A DNA stretch of 64,000 nt from Apostichopus japonicus (Eukaryota; Echinodermata; Holothuroidea; Aspidochirotida; Stichopodidae), in contig NC_092575.1 of NCBI RefSeq assembly GCF_037975245.1, positions 17,203,810 to 17,267,809 on the forward strand, in the 5' to 3' direction. Positions within the stretch are counted from its first letter, which is position 1; the number at the start of each line of letters is the position of its first letter. A program made the position numbers and the translations under genes. The notes under the pieces are model-generated. The model had not been told where the DNA came from and ran no database searches. It was given only the letters and a program-made list of their open reading frames with translations. Of this stretch, positions 51,890-63,737 are shown piece after piece.

Positions 51890-53400
51890 TAACTGAGCAA
51901 TTGAACAATTTTCTGCAAAATGTTTAATTGACAACCTATCATATCTCGTCAATTCAACATTTTTCTACAAAATGGCCAATTGTTCACTTCATTCCATCTG
52001 AGTAATTGAACAATTTTCTGCAAAATGTTTAATTGACAACTTATCGTATCTTGTTAATTCAACGTTTTTCTGCAAAATGTTGAATTATTCACTTCATTCC
52101 ATCTGAGCAATTGCTCCTAAATTATTTCTTAAGGCATTAACTACATGCCATCAGTCATAATTCGCAAAATATACAACAATTTAAGGAGTTTTGAGACAAG
52201 TTTGCTGTTAGAGCTGATAGTTTTTTATGCAAAGATTTTCACTCAACCCAGTTGCGAGTGCAAGATAGATGCTCTTTCAACCCGTAGATTTTCATTGTGT
52301 AAAAGATCGCTTTGATTTAGGCAGTGTAATGGGGTAATGGCGATATTTCTTCGCACACCAATCTGCAGAATGATTTCTTAAGGCATTTTCTACATGCCAC
52401 CAGTCATAATTCGCAAAATATACAACAATTTAAGGAGTTTTGAGACAAGTTTGCTGTTATTGCTGATAGTTTTTTATGCAAAGATTTTCACTCAACCCAG
52501 TTGCGAGTGCAAGAGAGATGTTCTTTCAACCCTTAGTTTTTCATTGTGTAAAATATCGCTTTGATTTTGGCAGTGCAATGGAGTAATGGCTTTTTTATTT
52601 TCGCACACCAATCTGGAAATATGTACGAAGTCGCCCTAATCGAGTAGCGCTTCAAAGTAGCAGTGAGGTACTGTATAGTCTTAGGACTCGCGAACACCTA
52701 ACTACTGTATAGAATATACCTAGTACTAGAAGAGCCCTGTGTAACAGATGCTTGGCTATCTTCTATAATGTATTTTGCAGATGTTTTATGTTTAACTGTT
52801 TGAGACACCACAGTAGGCATATATGCTTATTTATGATTATGCGACATGTTTTACTCTCCTTCATCACTTACCTTTGGTGGAAAGTAGTTTACATTTCATA
52901 CTGCACAGAAAAATAATAGCAATTATGAAGCACAATGTATCTGCCTAACTATAACCTTTGTTCATAGAAAGTATTGATCTTGTAGATCTGTACTACGGGG
53001 ACTCAAACAGTGATCATAGTGGCGAGTGAATTTTGCGTTTTGGCGAGTAGCTTTTTAGTCACGGTCGCCAAATAGTGAGTAGTTTTAATATATTTGTTGA
53101 GGCCTGAAAACTTTAAACATGATTTCTCATGGTAGAAATCATGGATACTTTTCATACATGGTATATGGATTTGTCATATTGAGTAATTTAGACTTTTTTG
53201 GGGGGGAGGGGGAATTTGGATTTGCCATATTGAGGAATAGATCTGTACTATGGGGACTTAAACAGTGATCATAGAGGCGAGTGAATTTAAGGAGTTTTTA
53301 GACCAGTTTGTTGTTATTGCTGTAGTTTTTATATGCAAAGATTTTCACTCGACCCTGTTGCGAGTGCAAGATAGCGGGCGGTGGGATTTGGATTTGCCAT
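51890..53400. repeat. Nested tandem duplications
   Basis: Two units of about 112 bases at 51,898-52,117 share 'caattttctgcaaaatgttt'. Two units of about 249 bases begin near 52,124 and 52,373 ('atttcttaaggcatt') and share 'ttcactcaacccagttgcga', with a third partial copy near 53,285-53,375. A further pair of about 245-base period has 'gatctgtactacggggact' at 52,984 and 53,229. No coding frame persists. Confidence 0.8.
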
Positions 53401-53893
53401 ATTGAGGAATCCTGTTGCTTGTGAGGTTAAATATCATTTGAGGTCGCCAGAAGTCAAACTCTGAAAACTCTTTTACATGATATCTAACGATGGGAATCGT
53501 GGATACTTCTATACTTGGTGTGTGGTTGCATCACATTGAGTAAAAGACCCCAATTGTTTTTGGTGGAGGTGTGTATTGCCACGTACAGTAGACTGACCTG
53601 GGTTTATCATGCCATGGTGTAATTGTACATCAAAATGGTGGTTCGGGCCATTTGCATTGTAACAACTATAGTTCTGGTTACTAACAAACAGAAGTCTAGT
53701 GTAATGAAGACATCGAAACCTCAATGCATTTTGCATTCTGGGTAGTAACTCAATCACGTTGTTTTTTCGGTAAACACATTTTGAGTAGTTAAGTTTAGTT
53801 CAGTAGAAAAAAAAAGGATCAGGAGGGACACTCAAGTCCCCATCAAGGATCCTATAGGAGAGAGTGAAAAAATTTAAAGACAAACACACTCAA

Positions 53894-54184
53894 ACCCGAT
53901 TACAATGCTTAACGTGCTTGTCCAAAGCATTCTTAAACCCATTGACACTACTTGCAAGTACAATTAATTACTCAGGCAATCCGTTCCACTCATTCACAAC
54001 CCTATTTGAAAAAAAAGTTATGCCGAATATTAATCCTACTTTGTGACTTTTTGAGTTTAAGACAATGACCTCTGGTACTACTACTATTAGCAAACATGAA
54101 AAAGTCAGTCTGTATCTGACCTCGATACAGAGTAGGATGGAATGTCGTGATGTGATATCCTAATAAACTTGTTTGCGAAGTCAT
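53894..54184 (-). pseudogene. LINE ORF2 C-terminal fragment (CR1/L2-like)
   Basis: The minus strand encodes FFMFANSSSTRGHCLKLKKS, then SRINIRHNFF. After a frameshift in a T/A run near 54,010 it continues RVVNEWNGLPE, a stop, and NGFKNALDKH. The order 'TRGH.lKL...R...R..FF..RVVN.WN.LP...V.....FK..LD' is the classic C-terminal tail of CR1/L2-group non-LTR retrotransposons. Only the tail is present, with a frameshift and a stop. Confidence 0.8.
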
Positions 54185-55230
54185 AAGATCCTGCCATTAC
54201 CAGCTATTTTCTATTTGTCTAGTTATGATCATGTCCATGATGTAAACACCCTTAAAGTCCTAGTATGCCTTCAAACAAAGTAAGACGTCAACAGGACAAA
54301 CATTCTGTTTTTTCTCTTTATTTCCGAACTTCACATAGGAATGCCACTTTACCAGTCCTTTGATATGAAAACATAACATATAGTCAATGTTTTCTTCCGA
54401 AAACACCACAAATAACCGTTAAATTTCAAACAGTTTGAAATTTGTTCGCATATCAAATTCAAATATTTGCGTTCTTTGAAAGATTATAGGACATGGGATT
54501 AATGATAGATTTAATTACAGGAAAACATTATCTTTATGCTGGTAATTATATCTTACGTTTAATGTATATTTATAAATGCATATTAGTGCTTTAAAGGGTA
54601 AGGCTTGTTCCATTTGGCTCTCTGGCCGTGATTTCTTGTCGTGAAGTGGGAAATTTCAAACCACCTCGACTTCACCAGCGAGAACAAAATGGCGGAATTG
54701 TGATCGTAATTTAGACTATAGAAAAACAAATTTGGACGATGAGCTTGAAGAAGGTAGTTATTCCTTTTGTTTTTAAAAAAATGAGGTAAAAGATGTGAAC
54801 TTTTCTAATCCAATAAATTCAATATTCTCCATAATTATGGTCGAAAATACAGTATTTTGATTGAAATTTACATTTGTACATTTGTACATGTTTGGGTTTC
54901 TGCGTACGATTATCGTACGAGCTGTATTGTATCCTTTTTGTGCAGCATGTATAGTACACGTAAAATGAATGTTGTGGTGTTCTCTATAGTTGTGATCACG
55001 GTAATCAGACAGTCAGTGGAATGGACCAATATTTTACAGTATAACATAATTAAAGTGACGATCCCATCATTCTTTCATGCTCCATTCAAAAGACAAAAAA
55101 TATTAAAATTGATTCACTTTATTCTGAAAAATTGAGAATGATTAGTTCTCCTGTCTCAAGAGTACACATAAATTACGATAGGCCAATATAAATTCGAAAA
55201 CACAAATCGCAAGAAACAATTATAAAATAA
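54185..55230. other. Unique sequence left of block C
   Basis: AT-rich. No gene is supported. Block C homology begins near 55,231. Confidence 0.5.
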
Positions 55231-55935
55231 GAATCTCGATATTGTGATTAACGATTAAAAAATCGTTTCTCTGTCAAACGCAACATTAGCGTTCTCATAC
55301 TTTGACAACATGTTTAAAAATTTATTTATCGTTTTTTAAGGTCTACTTCTTAGGGCCACCAGACAATCCTTTGAGCTGCTTTCCACTTAGAAAATTCTTT
55401 CCTGTTGTAGAATATACGTGTTGACGAAGATTGGCTGCCCTTGAAAGAAAGGTTTTCAATTAAACCCAAGTTTTAAAAGTTAAAATGATACCAAGAACGT
55501 TTTTTGGTAAACATCCCAAACTTTGAGGATTTTTCATTTCAAAATAAGGCAAAGAACCCTTCTCAAATTTTTGGTACAAACAGCTAGGGTGGTACTAAAT
55601 CTCTCCCCCCCCCCCAAAAAAAAAAATGGGATTTTTTTTTTCAACATGACGCGTTTTGAGTTATGGCTGTCAAATACGACCTCTTTTGTACACCAGAGCA
55701 AGTTTACTACCTCCTAAATTAATATTGAGAAATGCTAGAACCCTGAAATTTGTAAAGGTGTAAGAAATTTATACTTATAATTAAAGTAGAAGACCCTCAC
55801 AGCTCTAACATGGTTACGTAGGTATACAATTGGCATCAAAACCCCTTCCTCATGCTGAATCGCAGCATGAAATAGCAACTTTAGAGCTGCACAACTTGCA
55901 AATATATTATAGGAAAGAATTTTTATCATTATTTG

Positions 55936-56957
55936 TGTTGGTCCTTAGCTCAATTAAAAGAATACTCGGAGGCATTATTTGGAGATCTGTTGTAGTGTAA
56001 TGCGCCAACTTTAACAGCGTAGCGATTAACTGAAGAGAGTAAAAAAGAAGCAAAAGACATAGAAAATAAATTGCTACGAATCTCTCAATAAACTACCCCT
56101 TTAACTCTATAGGACTTCCAAACTCCCAAGAAACTGTATAGGCCTAACATAATATAACCACGTAACAATATCCCTGAAAAATATGCATTGTGAAATAGAT
56201 CACCTTTGATATAAACCTCCAATTTCCCAACTGAATACCACAGTACTGCAAAACACATTCACCCAGACTAGCCCAGGGAAGCTTAACTAAACGAGAATAT
56301 TAAAATAAACCCAAGCCCAATAAAAGTACATATAGCCTACCCCTGCAACAAACGATTGCGAAATATCATCTCACCGAAACAATTTCCCCACCTCCACGTA
56401 AGAACCGAAAACGTAAGAACCTGAGCTGTAGTTCACAACCGTAAACTGGAAAAAACAAAATACAATTATGAATAAAAACACTGTAACATACACAATGTCA
56501 ATCTCTAACAAAAACCTTGACACATCTTACAAAGCATAAAACTGCACTGCAACCAAGTAATAAGGAACAATGATAAGTAAGTCCTAACGTTACACTTGGA
56601 ATACAACAAGACATATATGCATTTAATATATAAAGTATAGGAATACACTGTCGCTACTATCTCAATGAAGAACGAGCAAAGTCACATGTACCAAAAATGA
56701 AACCTAGCAACCTCACAGGAAAACCCATATCCCAAGAAAGCTGTCAATAGACATAAAAATAAACAAAGGAAACTATTTACCCACCTAAACCTTAAAATTG
56801 CATACCCAAGCTGCCGAAACACCATTTGAAAAACAGCAACAGCCCAAACAAGATGGCTGAAGTAAATCTAAGTTTCACTCCCTGAAAACGAGGGCGCTAT
56901 AGACCAATTGAAGGAGTAAAGACTAAACTAGAAATCAAATTTGGTCACAACAATTTG
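55936..56957. mobile_element. 1-kb insertion private to block C, unclassified
   Basis: Block A reads straight through at about 8840. In C about 1.0 kb is inserted between two copies of ATTTG (55,931-55,935 and 56,953-56,957). The ends (tgttggtcctta and, inverted, ttgttgtgaccaaa) are only loosely similar. The plus strand is A/C-rich and no ORF is recognised. The short direct repeat suggests an insertion rather than a deletion in A, but the class is unknown. Confidence 0.6.
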
Positions 56958-57954
56958 TATTGTTTTTACTAGACATAATAGCTCCTGAAAGAATCAAGTA
57001 TCCCCTAAAGCAATTGTTTAAAAATAGCACATATTTCAGTAGTGAAAATTACCAAAATCGTATATTTTGACACAGTTAACCTAACTCCACAAGACAATGT
57101 TTTTATAGATCAAGTATTTTAATTCCTATTCTTTGGGATAGACTCTATAGGCATCTGTAATAGAAAGGTAGTAGAATGTTTAATTGCTGAGAAATGAGAC
57201 CTCGAAAATCAAGAAAATGCAAAACTGACACGGTGGGGACAAATTGTGGAATTTAAAAGTGTGATAAATCGGCCAATTTTGAAGCAATGTAACTGAAATT
57301 TTCAGAATATGCTTATTTTATGGTGTTCCAAGCATACAATAAATTTGGGAATCTTTAAATAATGTCGAACTACAAGATACTCCAAATTTGGTGATTTGAT
57401 AGGAATGAACCTGATATGATTCTACCTGAATGGTAAAGTAGAAATAAACCCTAGTTTTTTCTTGCATCCATTCTTACGTTTTGACAGATGGTCTTTCCAG
57501 TAAAAGCAAAAGAAAAGAATAAAAATCGCTTCTTTGAGGTGAAAAAAACGATTTGAATGTAGGTCATGTGTCGCGCCATTTTGTTTGAATTGAGCCAGTG
57601 CCCGGATGTACCGTGACGAAAGCTAGGCGCATCGCGTATTTCAAGACAAAATCGTTGCCAATCCCTAAAATAATTAGAATTGTACTTTCAACAATAGTAA
57701 TGAATAAAATATCGATCAAAAACTATCTTTTGTCTTTATTGATCTGTAAAAATGCTTAAAAAGTGGTAAAATTTGTTATTGTAACGAGTATCAGTAGAAA
57801 TATAAATTTTGGGTTCTTTTCAAGGATTTGATTTTTAACGTGTTAAATTAGATTGCTTTCAACACGCAAACCGTACTCAGTCCTAGCGATAGCGTTACTT
57901 ACGTCCATCATTGCACTCCAATTTACTGTCGAGCAAATATCTTCAAAAAAGAAA

Positions 57955-58372
57955 ATGGAAGCCTTTGGATTGGAATCGTATCTTTTCGAAACAGAATATC
58001 CAGAGGAAGAACTGAGACATCGAGAGGAGGAGTTTGTGCAAAGAATCAGTCCGCTACTGTTGGTGATGTTGGGTCGAATTCCGTTGCAGATACGAATACC
58101 GGTTCCGCGAGCCACTGCGAAGAATGGTGTCTGTGTGCACTCTGTTCGCCATTGGAAAGCGACAATGCATGGTATGCTGCTATGGATTGTTCGCGGAAAA
58201 AGCTTTGTTGAACGCAGGAGAATGTCTGACCAACAGACCTGAATTCTCCTAGATATTTTTGCAGCCAGTTCATTTAGAACTCTGTTTTGTAAATTTCTTG
58301 AGGTACAAGAAGAAGAATCCTTTTCCTACGGCTGCTGAGAACATAACGAACAGGTACTGTACACCTCAGTGA
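57955..58372 (+). pseudogene. P2X7 C-terminal (Zn-Cys) domain-like pseudogene
   Basis: The first frame begins MEAFGLESYLFETEYPEEEL. A second frame gives HCEEWCLCALCSPLESD. A third gives VCCYGLFAEKALLNAGECLT, NRPEFS, a stop, and LQPVHLELCFVNFLRYKKK. The order 'Y.FE......EEL....WC.C..C.P......CC......C.T..PEF....L' matches the cysteine-rich domain named after the P2X7 receptor C-terminus. In invertebrates this domain occurs in many non-receptor proteins. It carries two frameshifts and a stop. It ends at a possible GT donor near 58,353. There is no channel domain, so this is not a P2X receptor. Confidence 0.65.
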
Positions 58373-58489
58373 AAGTTCACTCTTTTCCGGATATTTTATT
58401 CCATCTGGAATAACGAAATATCTTTTTTCTTTTTCTGCTCCCTCTTCCCCTCTTCGGTTAACACAACCAAAGGCTTGGCATTCGGGCAT
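58365..58489 (-). pseudogene. THAP zinc-finger first exon fragment
   Basis: The minus-strand ATG at 58,487-58,489 gives MPECQAFGCVNRRGEEGAEK then RYFVIPDGIK and KSELSL. MP-C-x4-C followed by a 'F.IP' step is the start of the C2CH THAP DNA-binding domain. A GT donor (gtgtac) follows 58,365 in phase 2. The second half (C-x2-H) is missing nearby. THAP domains occur in P-type and some TTAA-target transposases and in host proteins. It overlaps no intact gene and sits inside the 57,440-58,786 insertion. Confidence 0.6.
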
Positions 58490-59429
58490 TTTAACCGGTG
58501 AAATAAGCGAAGCAAGATGCTCGAACATAGTGTGAATAGACTATAACTCGTATGCAAAGCTTCATTGTTTTGAAGTTACGATATGGCTGGTGTACGTCAC
58601 TTTTGAAGAGCCCTCAACCCTCATTTTAACAAAATGGCCGTTGTTCATATGGGTAAAAAAACAAATAATTGGAAAATTCGCGTAAAATTCAGGGAAACTA
58701 TATTTTGCTTAGTAATTTCATCAATGGTATCAGAAAAATATCCCCTACCGCATGTACGCTCCAAAAACACAGAGTTTATTTCTCCTTTAATTTCTTGTAT
58801 CATGGCAGAGATGTACACGTTATCAGAGAATCGTTGATTATCTGAAAACGATCCAACGAAAGACATGCAGTGACTCACTCAGTGAGAAATATAGAAATAA
58901 CGTGTCACCTCTAACTTGGTGTAAGCTTCCACATATCAATATGATCAGAACCACACGGGGCATGTTATCAAGGCGGTCTACGTTAAATCAATATCTTTGT
59001 AACTTGATTCTAATTTAACTCAGGGTTTTATTGAGGGAGTTCGATTGTTTTTTCCTTGTTGCATATGCCCACACTTATCACTTATTAAACAATTCCTTAA
59101 CAAATCTTGTCTAGAGGGGCTTTATCCTACTTATACCCCCCCCCCGCCTCGCCCCCGCTCTGCCAGACTGACAAACACAAAAGTACAACAACACAAATTC
59201 TGGTGTACAGTACACATAAATTCATACTGTTCATGTAACTGCAGTACAATTTCTTCAACATTGTTTCTTTCAAAAGTTGCAACTATAACTACACTTTGCA
59301 TCTAAGCAGCCCGATTTTTACCCAATTTATTTTTAACAGGAAGCGGAGATCTCCCTTTTTCAGACCTCTCCCATCTCCATAACAAACATGGTGGTTGCGC
59401 GCCTGCTCTTTCTTTATAAATTAACTTAA

Positions 59430-59778
59430 AGGGTGTGAAGACTCGCGCAAATAGAACGTCTAATGCCGGTAATCTGACCTAATTTCGAATGAAGTGTAAC
59501 AGAAGTGTTAAACACCACCATCGATCCCAGAAAATACACACACAGCTTGCTACCGTCGGTAATTAGACACAAGTGCACAGTCAGTACATACAGCTGCGTT
59601 CAATACCCACAGCACAGTGTACAAACGGTACAGCGATGGACATCTCAGGTCCAGCTAAAGATAACAATTTATCACGTTTCACTGTCTGCATTTGTAGCGA
59701 CACGAACAAAACGTCACTTGCAAGCAACAAAAAGTTAACTTTTCAGATGGCCGCACGCGGGGCGAGTCTTCAATGCCT
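59430..59778. mobile_element. TTAA-target MITE with empty site in block A
   Basis: Termini AGGGTGTGAAGACTCGC (59,430) and inverted GCGAGTCTTCAATGCCT (to 59,778). TTAA is on both sides (59,426-59,429 and 59,779-59,782). Block A has one TTAA at the uninterrupted site ('tatcttaaaacccgg', near 9980). At 349 bp it has no ORF. TTAA duplication with an AGGG-type end points to Kolobok- or piggyBac-like transposition. Confidence 0.92.
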
Positions 59779-60650
59779 TTAAAACCCGGAAATATTGCTT
59801 TGTACTTGGGCTTGTAGTTATTATTACAATGTTGCCAGACAATGATCAATCGAAAGTTTGGCAGAGTCAAATATTTGAGGTGGGGAAGGGGAGGGGAGTG
59901 GGGTGTAGTTACACTAATAGGGTTGTTAACATCAGCTAATTCACCAAATCGATGAAATATCAGCTTCCAAAACATTACTCGGAATCATAAAATGACTTGC
60001 CGTGGTCTTGGATAAGGTCTATATCATTTGCCTATACGTTATAGGAATAGTCATAGGAATAGTCATCATATTTTGTTATATTTTATTTGTTTATAATCAT
60101 GATTTTCGAGGCAAACATAAGAGGCGGTAGTGAGTGCAGGTTGGCTATACGTGTTTTTTGTTTTTTTTTTGTTTTTTGTTCTAGACATTAGATTTTAAGA
60201 AACAGAGATAAATCTAAGAACGAGACACTATCATGTTATTTTCCGTAGAACATGAATATTTATAATTAATAATTAGCCTTGATCAAACCAATCAAATTAC
60301 TTTAAAAAAAATGATTGACCACCAATCAAACTAAACGACTGGTAAAAACGTTTGAACTTGAATATGAACGCTTTGTATACTCTAACCTTGCCCACGAATT
60401 GTCAATCATCGAAATTAAAAGTTTTCGGGGTTGTGTATTAAACGGATAGTACATTGGTAATCCGATATTTAAGCTCACAGCCCGCATCATCTTGCATACA
60501 GTATCACCCTGTTTCCAAGTATTAAATTTGTTTCCATGATGTAGTTACATCCGTCCTGTCCATATCATATTTGTCTACAATAATCATCACGTGGTGAAAT
60601 CACGGTATGACTGGCAACGTTAGAAATGATCTCCGTAATATTGAACTCAC

Positions 60651-60785
60651 CTTCCTCAACTTTCCCGTCCCACTTTCTACCCATTCAATCCCCACGCCCC
60701 TCTGCGTCCGCCCAAGGAGCATACTTTCCAATACAATGATGAGCAAGAGGGTAATCCACGGAGTTGCATATCTGAACGCCAGCAT
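60651..60785 (-). CDS. Signal-peptide first exon of an unrecognised protein (copy C)
   Basis: The minus-strand ATG at 60,783-60,785 opens MLAFRYATPWITLLLIIVLE, a signal peptide or membrane anchor, then SMLLGRTQRG and IEWVESGTGKLRK. It ends exactly at a consensus GTGAGT donor (phase 0, 45 codons). I found no following exon downstream on this strand and cannot name the protein. Compared with the copy at 11,199-11,324 five residues differ within a short stretch, and only this copy keeps the donor. It could be a real first exon, a partial gene copy, or a fortuitous hydrophobic frame. Confidence 0.45.
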
Positions 60786-61488
60786 AACATTGATTTCAAA
60801 GGAACAAATGTATTATTACCGTATCTATGCAATCTGGCAATACCATTTTTTTGAAGGTGACATGACTACCTTCCTTTTTAAACGCTATACTGAACACAAC
60901 TAGGCTGGAAGTCCTGACTCCAGAATCATACTTTTAACAGTAATAAATTTATTGTGAAATTTTCCTCTTTTTTTAAATTAATTTTGGTCCATTTTATACT
61001 AAGTTTTATCGCTAGGAAGATTACCACTCATTGTCAGTCAAGGAAATTAATGAAAGTAATTATACATTATTATGAATAATCCGACTTTCTACTCGAGTTT
61101 ACAAGTTATAGGTTAGACCGGGATGCGAAGGTGAACCTCGTCACAAAACTGCGACTCGTCGCGTGGCGCGTCGCTTGTGGCACCAAAGCCCACACCAAAG
61201 CCCGTCAGTTAGGCCAAAGTTTCACACATAACTGGACCAGGCCACGCACAATATTAAACTTTGTAGCCTAGTTGAATTAATCATTTGCCCAGGCCTGACA
61301 TAATAGTCAGGCTATAGTGCAGCTTAAGCTAGATCTAAGTTTGGTATAGGCTAGGTTTACGCTTCTCATTTTCTCTTGGCATTTAACTAAGAACTGGTCA
61401 TCAGTATGAAATACACATTTGACCCTTAACCACGCATAAATATTGATAGTACATGACAATTCCATGATATATACATGTGAAGGCTTAA

Positions 61489-63263
61489 AGTAGAACGATA
61501 GTGACAGAAAAAAATCTCTCATTTTCATATATAATGTAGTTTATATGTTACCAAGCAACATATTTTTTTAATTTTCCAAATAGCACACCGGAAAGTTATA
61601 AAAAAGGGAATTAAAACATCGTTTTTTCGCCTCCGTAATTTAGGAATTTGCAAACACTGCAACGACCTTGAACAGCCCTCAAGTCAGTGAATGACGTCAC
61701 TGTGATGGTCTTTTCTGTTGTGAACTCTTCTGTACGGAGCTGTGCGTGCACTTCGTGTCAGCATAACTGTTAGTTTCCGGCGTAATGTTCAAGACATAAA
61801 TAGATAATGAATATCATAGTGTTTCTTGATTTCTTCACCACGTGTTTACAAGTTTCTTTTTACGAAATTTGCAGCGATTTCGCAACGATTTCGCAATATC
61901 TGAAGAGGTAACTCGCAAGCTGACCCAAAGTAACTTATATCTCAAGATCACGTTTTTGGCGGGTTTTATACAGAGTGATGTATGAATGTGCTCACTTACC
62001 AGTCAAACTGGCACAATAACAATAGTGATGATAGTCTCAAACGTAGATTAGTATAACATCCGAAAGAAAATCCAAAGTTCTAAACAAAGTAGATTCGCTT
62101 GTATGCACTAGGCCTACTGTAAAACATAAACGTTCCTTGTTCCGTGCGTCATTAAATCCAACAGAAAGGTTTCATTGAGCTTGAAATACAACCGCATTTG
62201 AACTCAATCGAGTTGTTAGTCTAGCTCGAACAATTTTCTCACTACATGCAATGCCTATTGCGTTTATTCACATGCATGCCTCGTGGTTTGGGCTTCAGGA
62301 GGAATCGTATTCTAGCCCAACTTCACGTAGGGTCCGCAAACGGTACTTTCACACTGTGCCAACATAAGTGCAGTGTGCCCTACCGTAAGTAATACTGACA
62401 CGATGTTTTGTTTCGCTCGAGCATACACACATTTCCTATTCGTATTACATTTAAAGTGGTTTGGAGGGTATGAACACATCTCTGCCCCAAAAAACTCTGC
62501 CTAAGCGACGTCCATGCCCCAATTGAAATTTGCACGTGGATTCTCTCCTCACATAGTCATTAGGTTGTTCACGTCTGACATGTCTTCCAGTTCCAACACT
62601 TATTGTTGCATTTATCGGGATATATATAAATAATGCGGCATAAAAGCATCAATCTTTCAAACTTTTATTACTTTAGTGACCTTGCCACACGCAAATTTCA
62701 ATTGGGCCCGAGAATCATCTTCTGTGAAGTGGGCAGAACAAACTTTTACATTCTTGCCATGAGAAACTCCTGGTGCGATGAAGTCTTTCCTGGTTGTCCT
62801 CACAAATCGTATCCAGAGTTTCCGATATCTCTCACCTACTTTTTCCGCTTGGAAAATTGAAAAAACTTAGTGTAGAGTCCACATTCGTTCTGTTCCATCC
62901 CCCTACAAAGCAATTTCTTGGATTTTGCTAGTGGTTTACGTTTTTTGTTGAGTCCAATATAGAGTAGGTTGCAACTAAACTTACACACTAAGTGCACACT
63001 GCTGAAGTACACTACGCCGAGCTCACGTTGTTATCATCATAATGACGTCACATGTCACTGTAGATCACGTGATCATCATATCGCTTTTCGCGAAACGCCC
63101 AATTTTTGTTTAAAAAATCAACGAGCTTAGGAATTTTTTTTTTTAGCCTTTCCCAACATCGGATTGACTTGAATTTTCACATGTGTAAAATGGAAACCAA
63201 CTAGAATACTCTTGAATAAAATCGTATTTTTTCGTCGATGGTGAAATATCACTATCGTTCATC
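61489..63263. mobile_element. 1.8-kb TIR element with THAP remnant
   Basis: Inserted in block C relative to A (near 12,025) and B (near 50,437). The left end is AGTAGAACGATAGTGA preceded by TTAA. The right end is the inverse of AGATGAACGATAGTGA followed by TTCA. Identity within the last 12 bases of the termini is complete. It carries a broken THAP gene on the minus strand. About 1.1 kb of the interior (61,550-62,630) has no recognisable coding frame. Confidence 0.85.
62657..62905 (-). pseudogene. THAP domain pseudogene
   Basis: On the minus strand NRTNVDSTLSFFNFPSGK is followed, after a frameshift in an A run near 62,845, by YRKLWIRFVRTTRKDFIAPG and VKVCSAHFTEDDS, ending KVIKV-stop. The 'FF.FP...R..W......W/F.P......VC.aHF.eddf' order is the THAP zinc finger, with the C-x2-H pair in VCSAHF. 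The first Cys pair is not recognisable. A DNA-binding role in a transposase is likely for its ancestor; this copy is broken. Confidence 0.8.
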
Positions 63264-63481
63264 TTTCATTTCAATTCCATGTTTCCCCTTGGAGTTATAG
63301 GGGAACAATTAAATAACTTTGACCTCTGACCTTTGGTTCCGGTGGTCTGCGAGACACAAGGGTTTACCCTGGAGTACCTTCCAACCAAGTTTGAAGAAAT
63401 TCGGTCCGGCCGTTTAGGAGTTGTTTCGACACAAATTTGGGGGACACACGCAAGCTAACACACACACGCCCGCACACACAC

Positions 63482-63670
63482 ATGTTTGTATTACATTCAG
63501 ACCGAGGACCCCATTGTATTTTCCATTGTTCAAATCCACGTACCCTAACCTTAACAATACCCCATACAATAGAATTCTTCCGAGGACGTGGTGATTCTTT
63601 AGAAATCACAACCGAGGACCTGGAATTCTTTTGTTCAAGTCCTCGGTCAGATAGAAAAACAAACTCACAC
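63482..63670. repeat. Small fold-back insertion in block C
   Basis: Relative to A (near 12,240), C has an extra about 190 bases. Its ends pair as GACCGAGGAC (63,500-63,509) and GTCCTCGGTC (63,639-63,648), with further 'cgaggac' copies inside. Non-coding. Confidence 0.6.
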
Positions 63671-63737
63671 CCCGACACTTCCTCACATTTCTGATGTGGG
63701 GTGAACTTTCATTTGAGTCATTTCCGACTGTTTTCAG

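Larger units (their letters stand above)
57440..58786. mobile_element. DNA transposon remnant with P2X7C-like and THAP fragments
   Basis: Absent from block A, which reads 'ggtaaagtattaatttc' near 9330. The inverted termini share AGAAATAAAC (57,440) and GTTTATTTCT (58,774-58,783), and TTAA follows at the right junction (58,787-58,790). Two gene fragments face each other: a plus-strand P2X7-C-terminal-like pseudogene from the left and a minus-strand THAP first exon from the right. No transposase core remains. It reads as an internally deleted DNA transposon; the family (TTAA-target, Kolobok- or piggyBac-like) is inferred. Confidence 0.65.

Noticed and set aside
57955-58372. A P2X7 purinergic receptor gene
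   Set aside because: Only the cysteine-rich C-terminal-type domain is seen, in three frames with a stop. No channel or transmembrane region is present.
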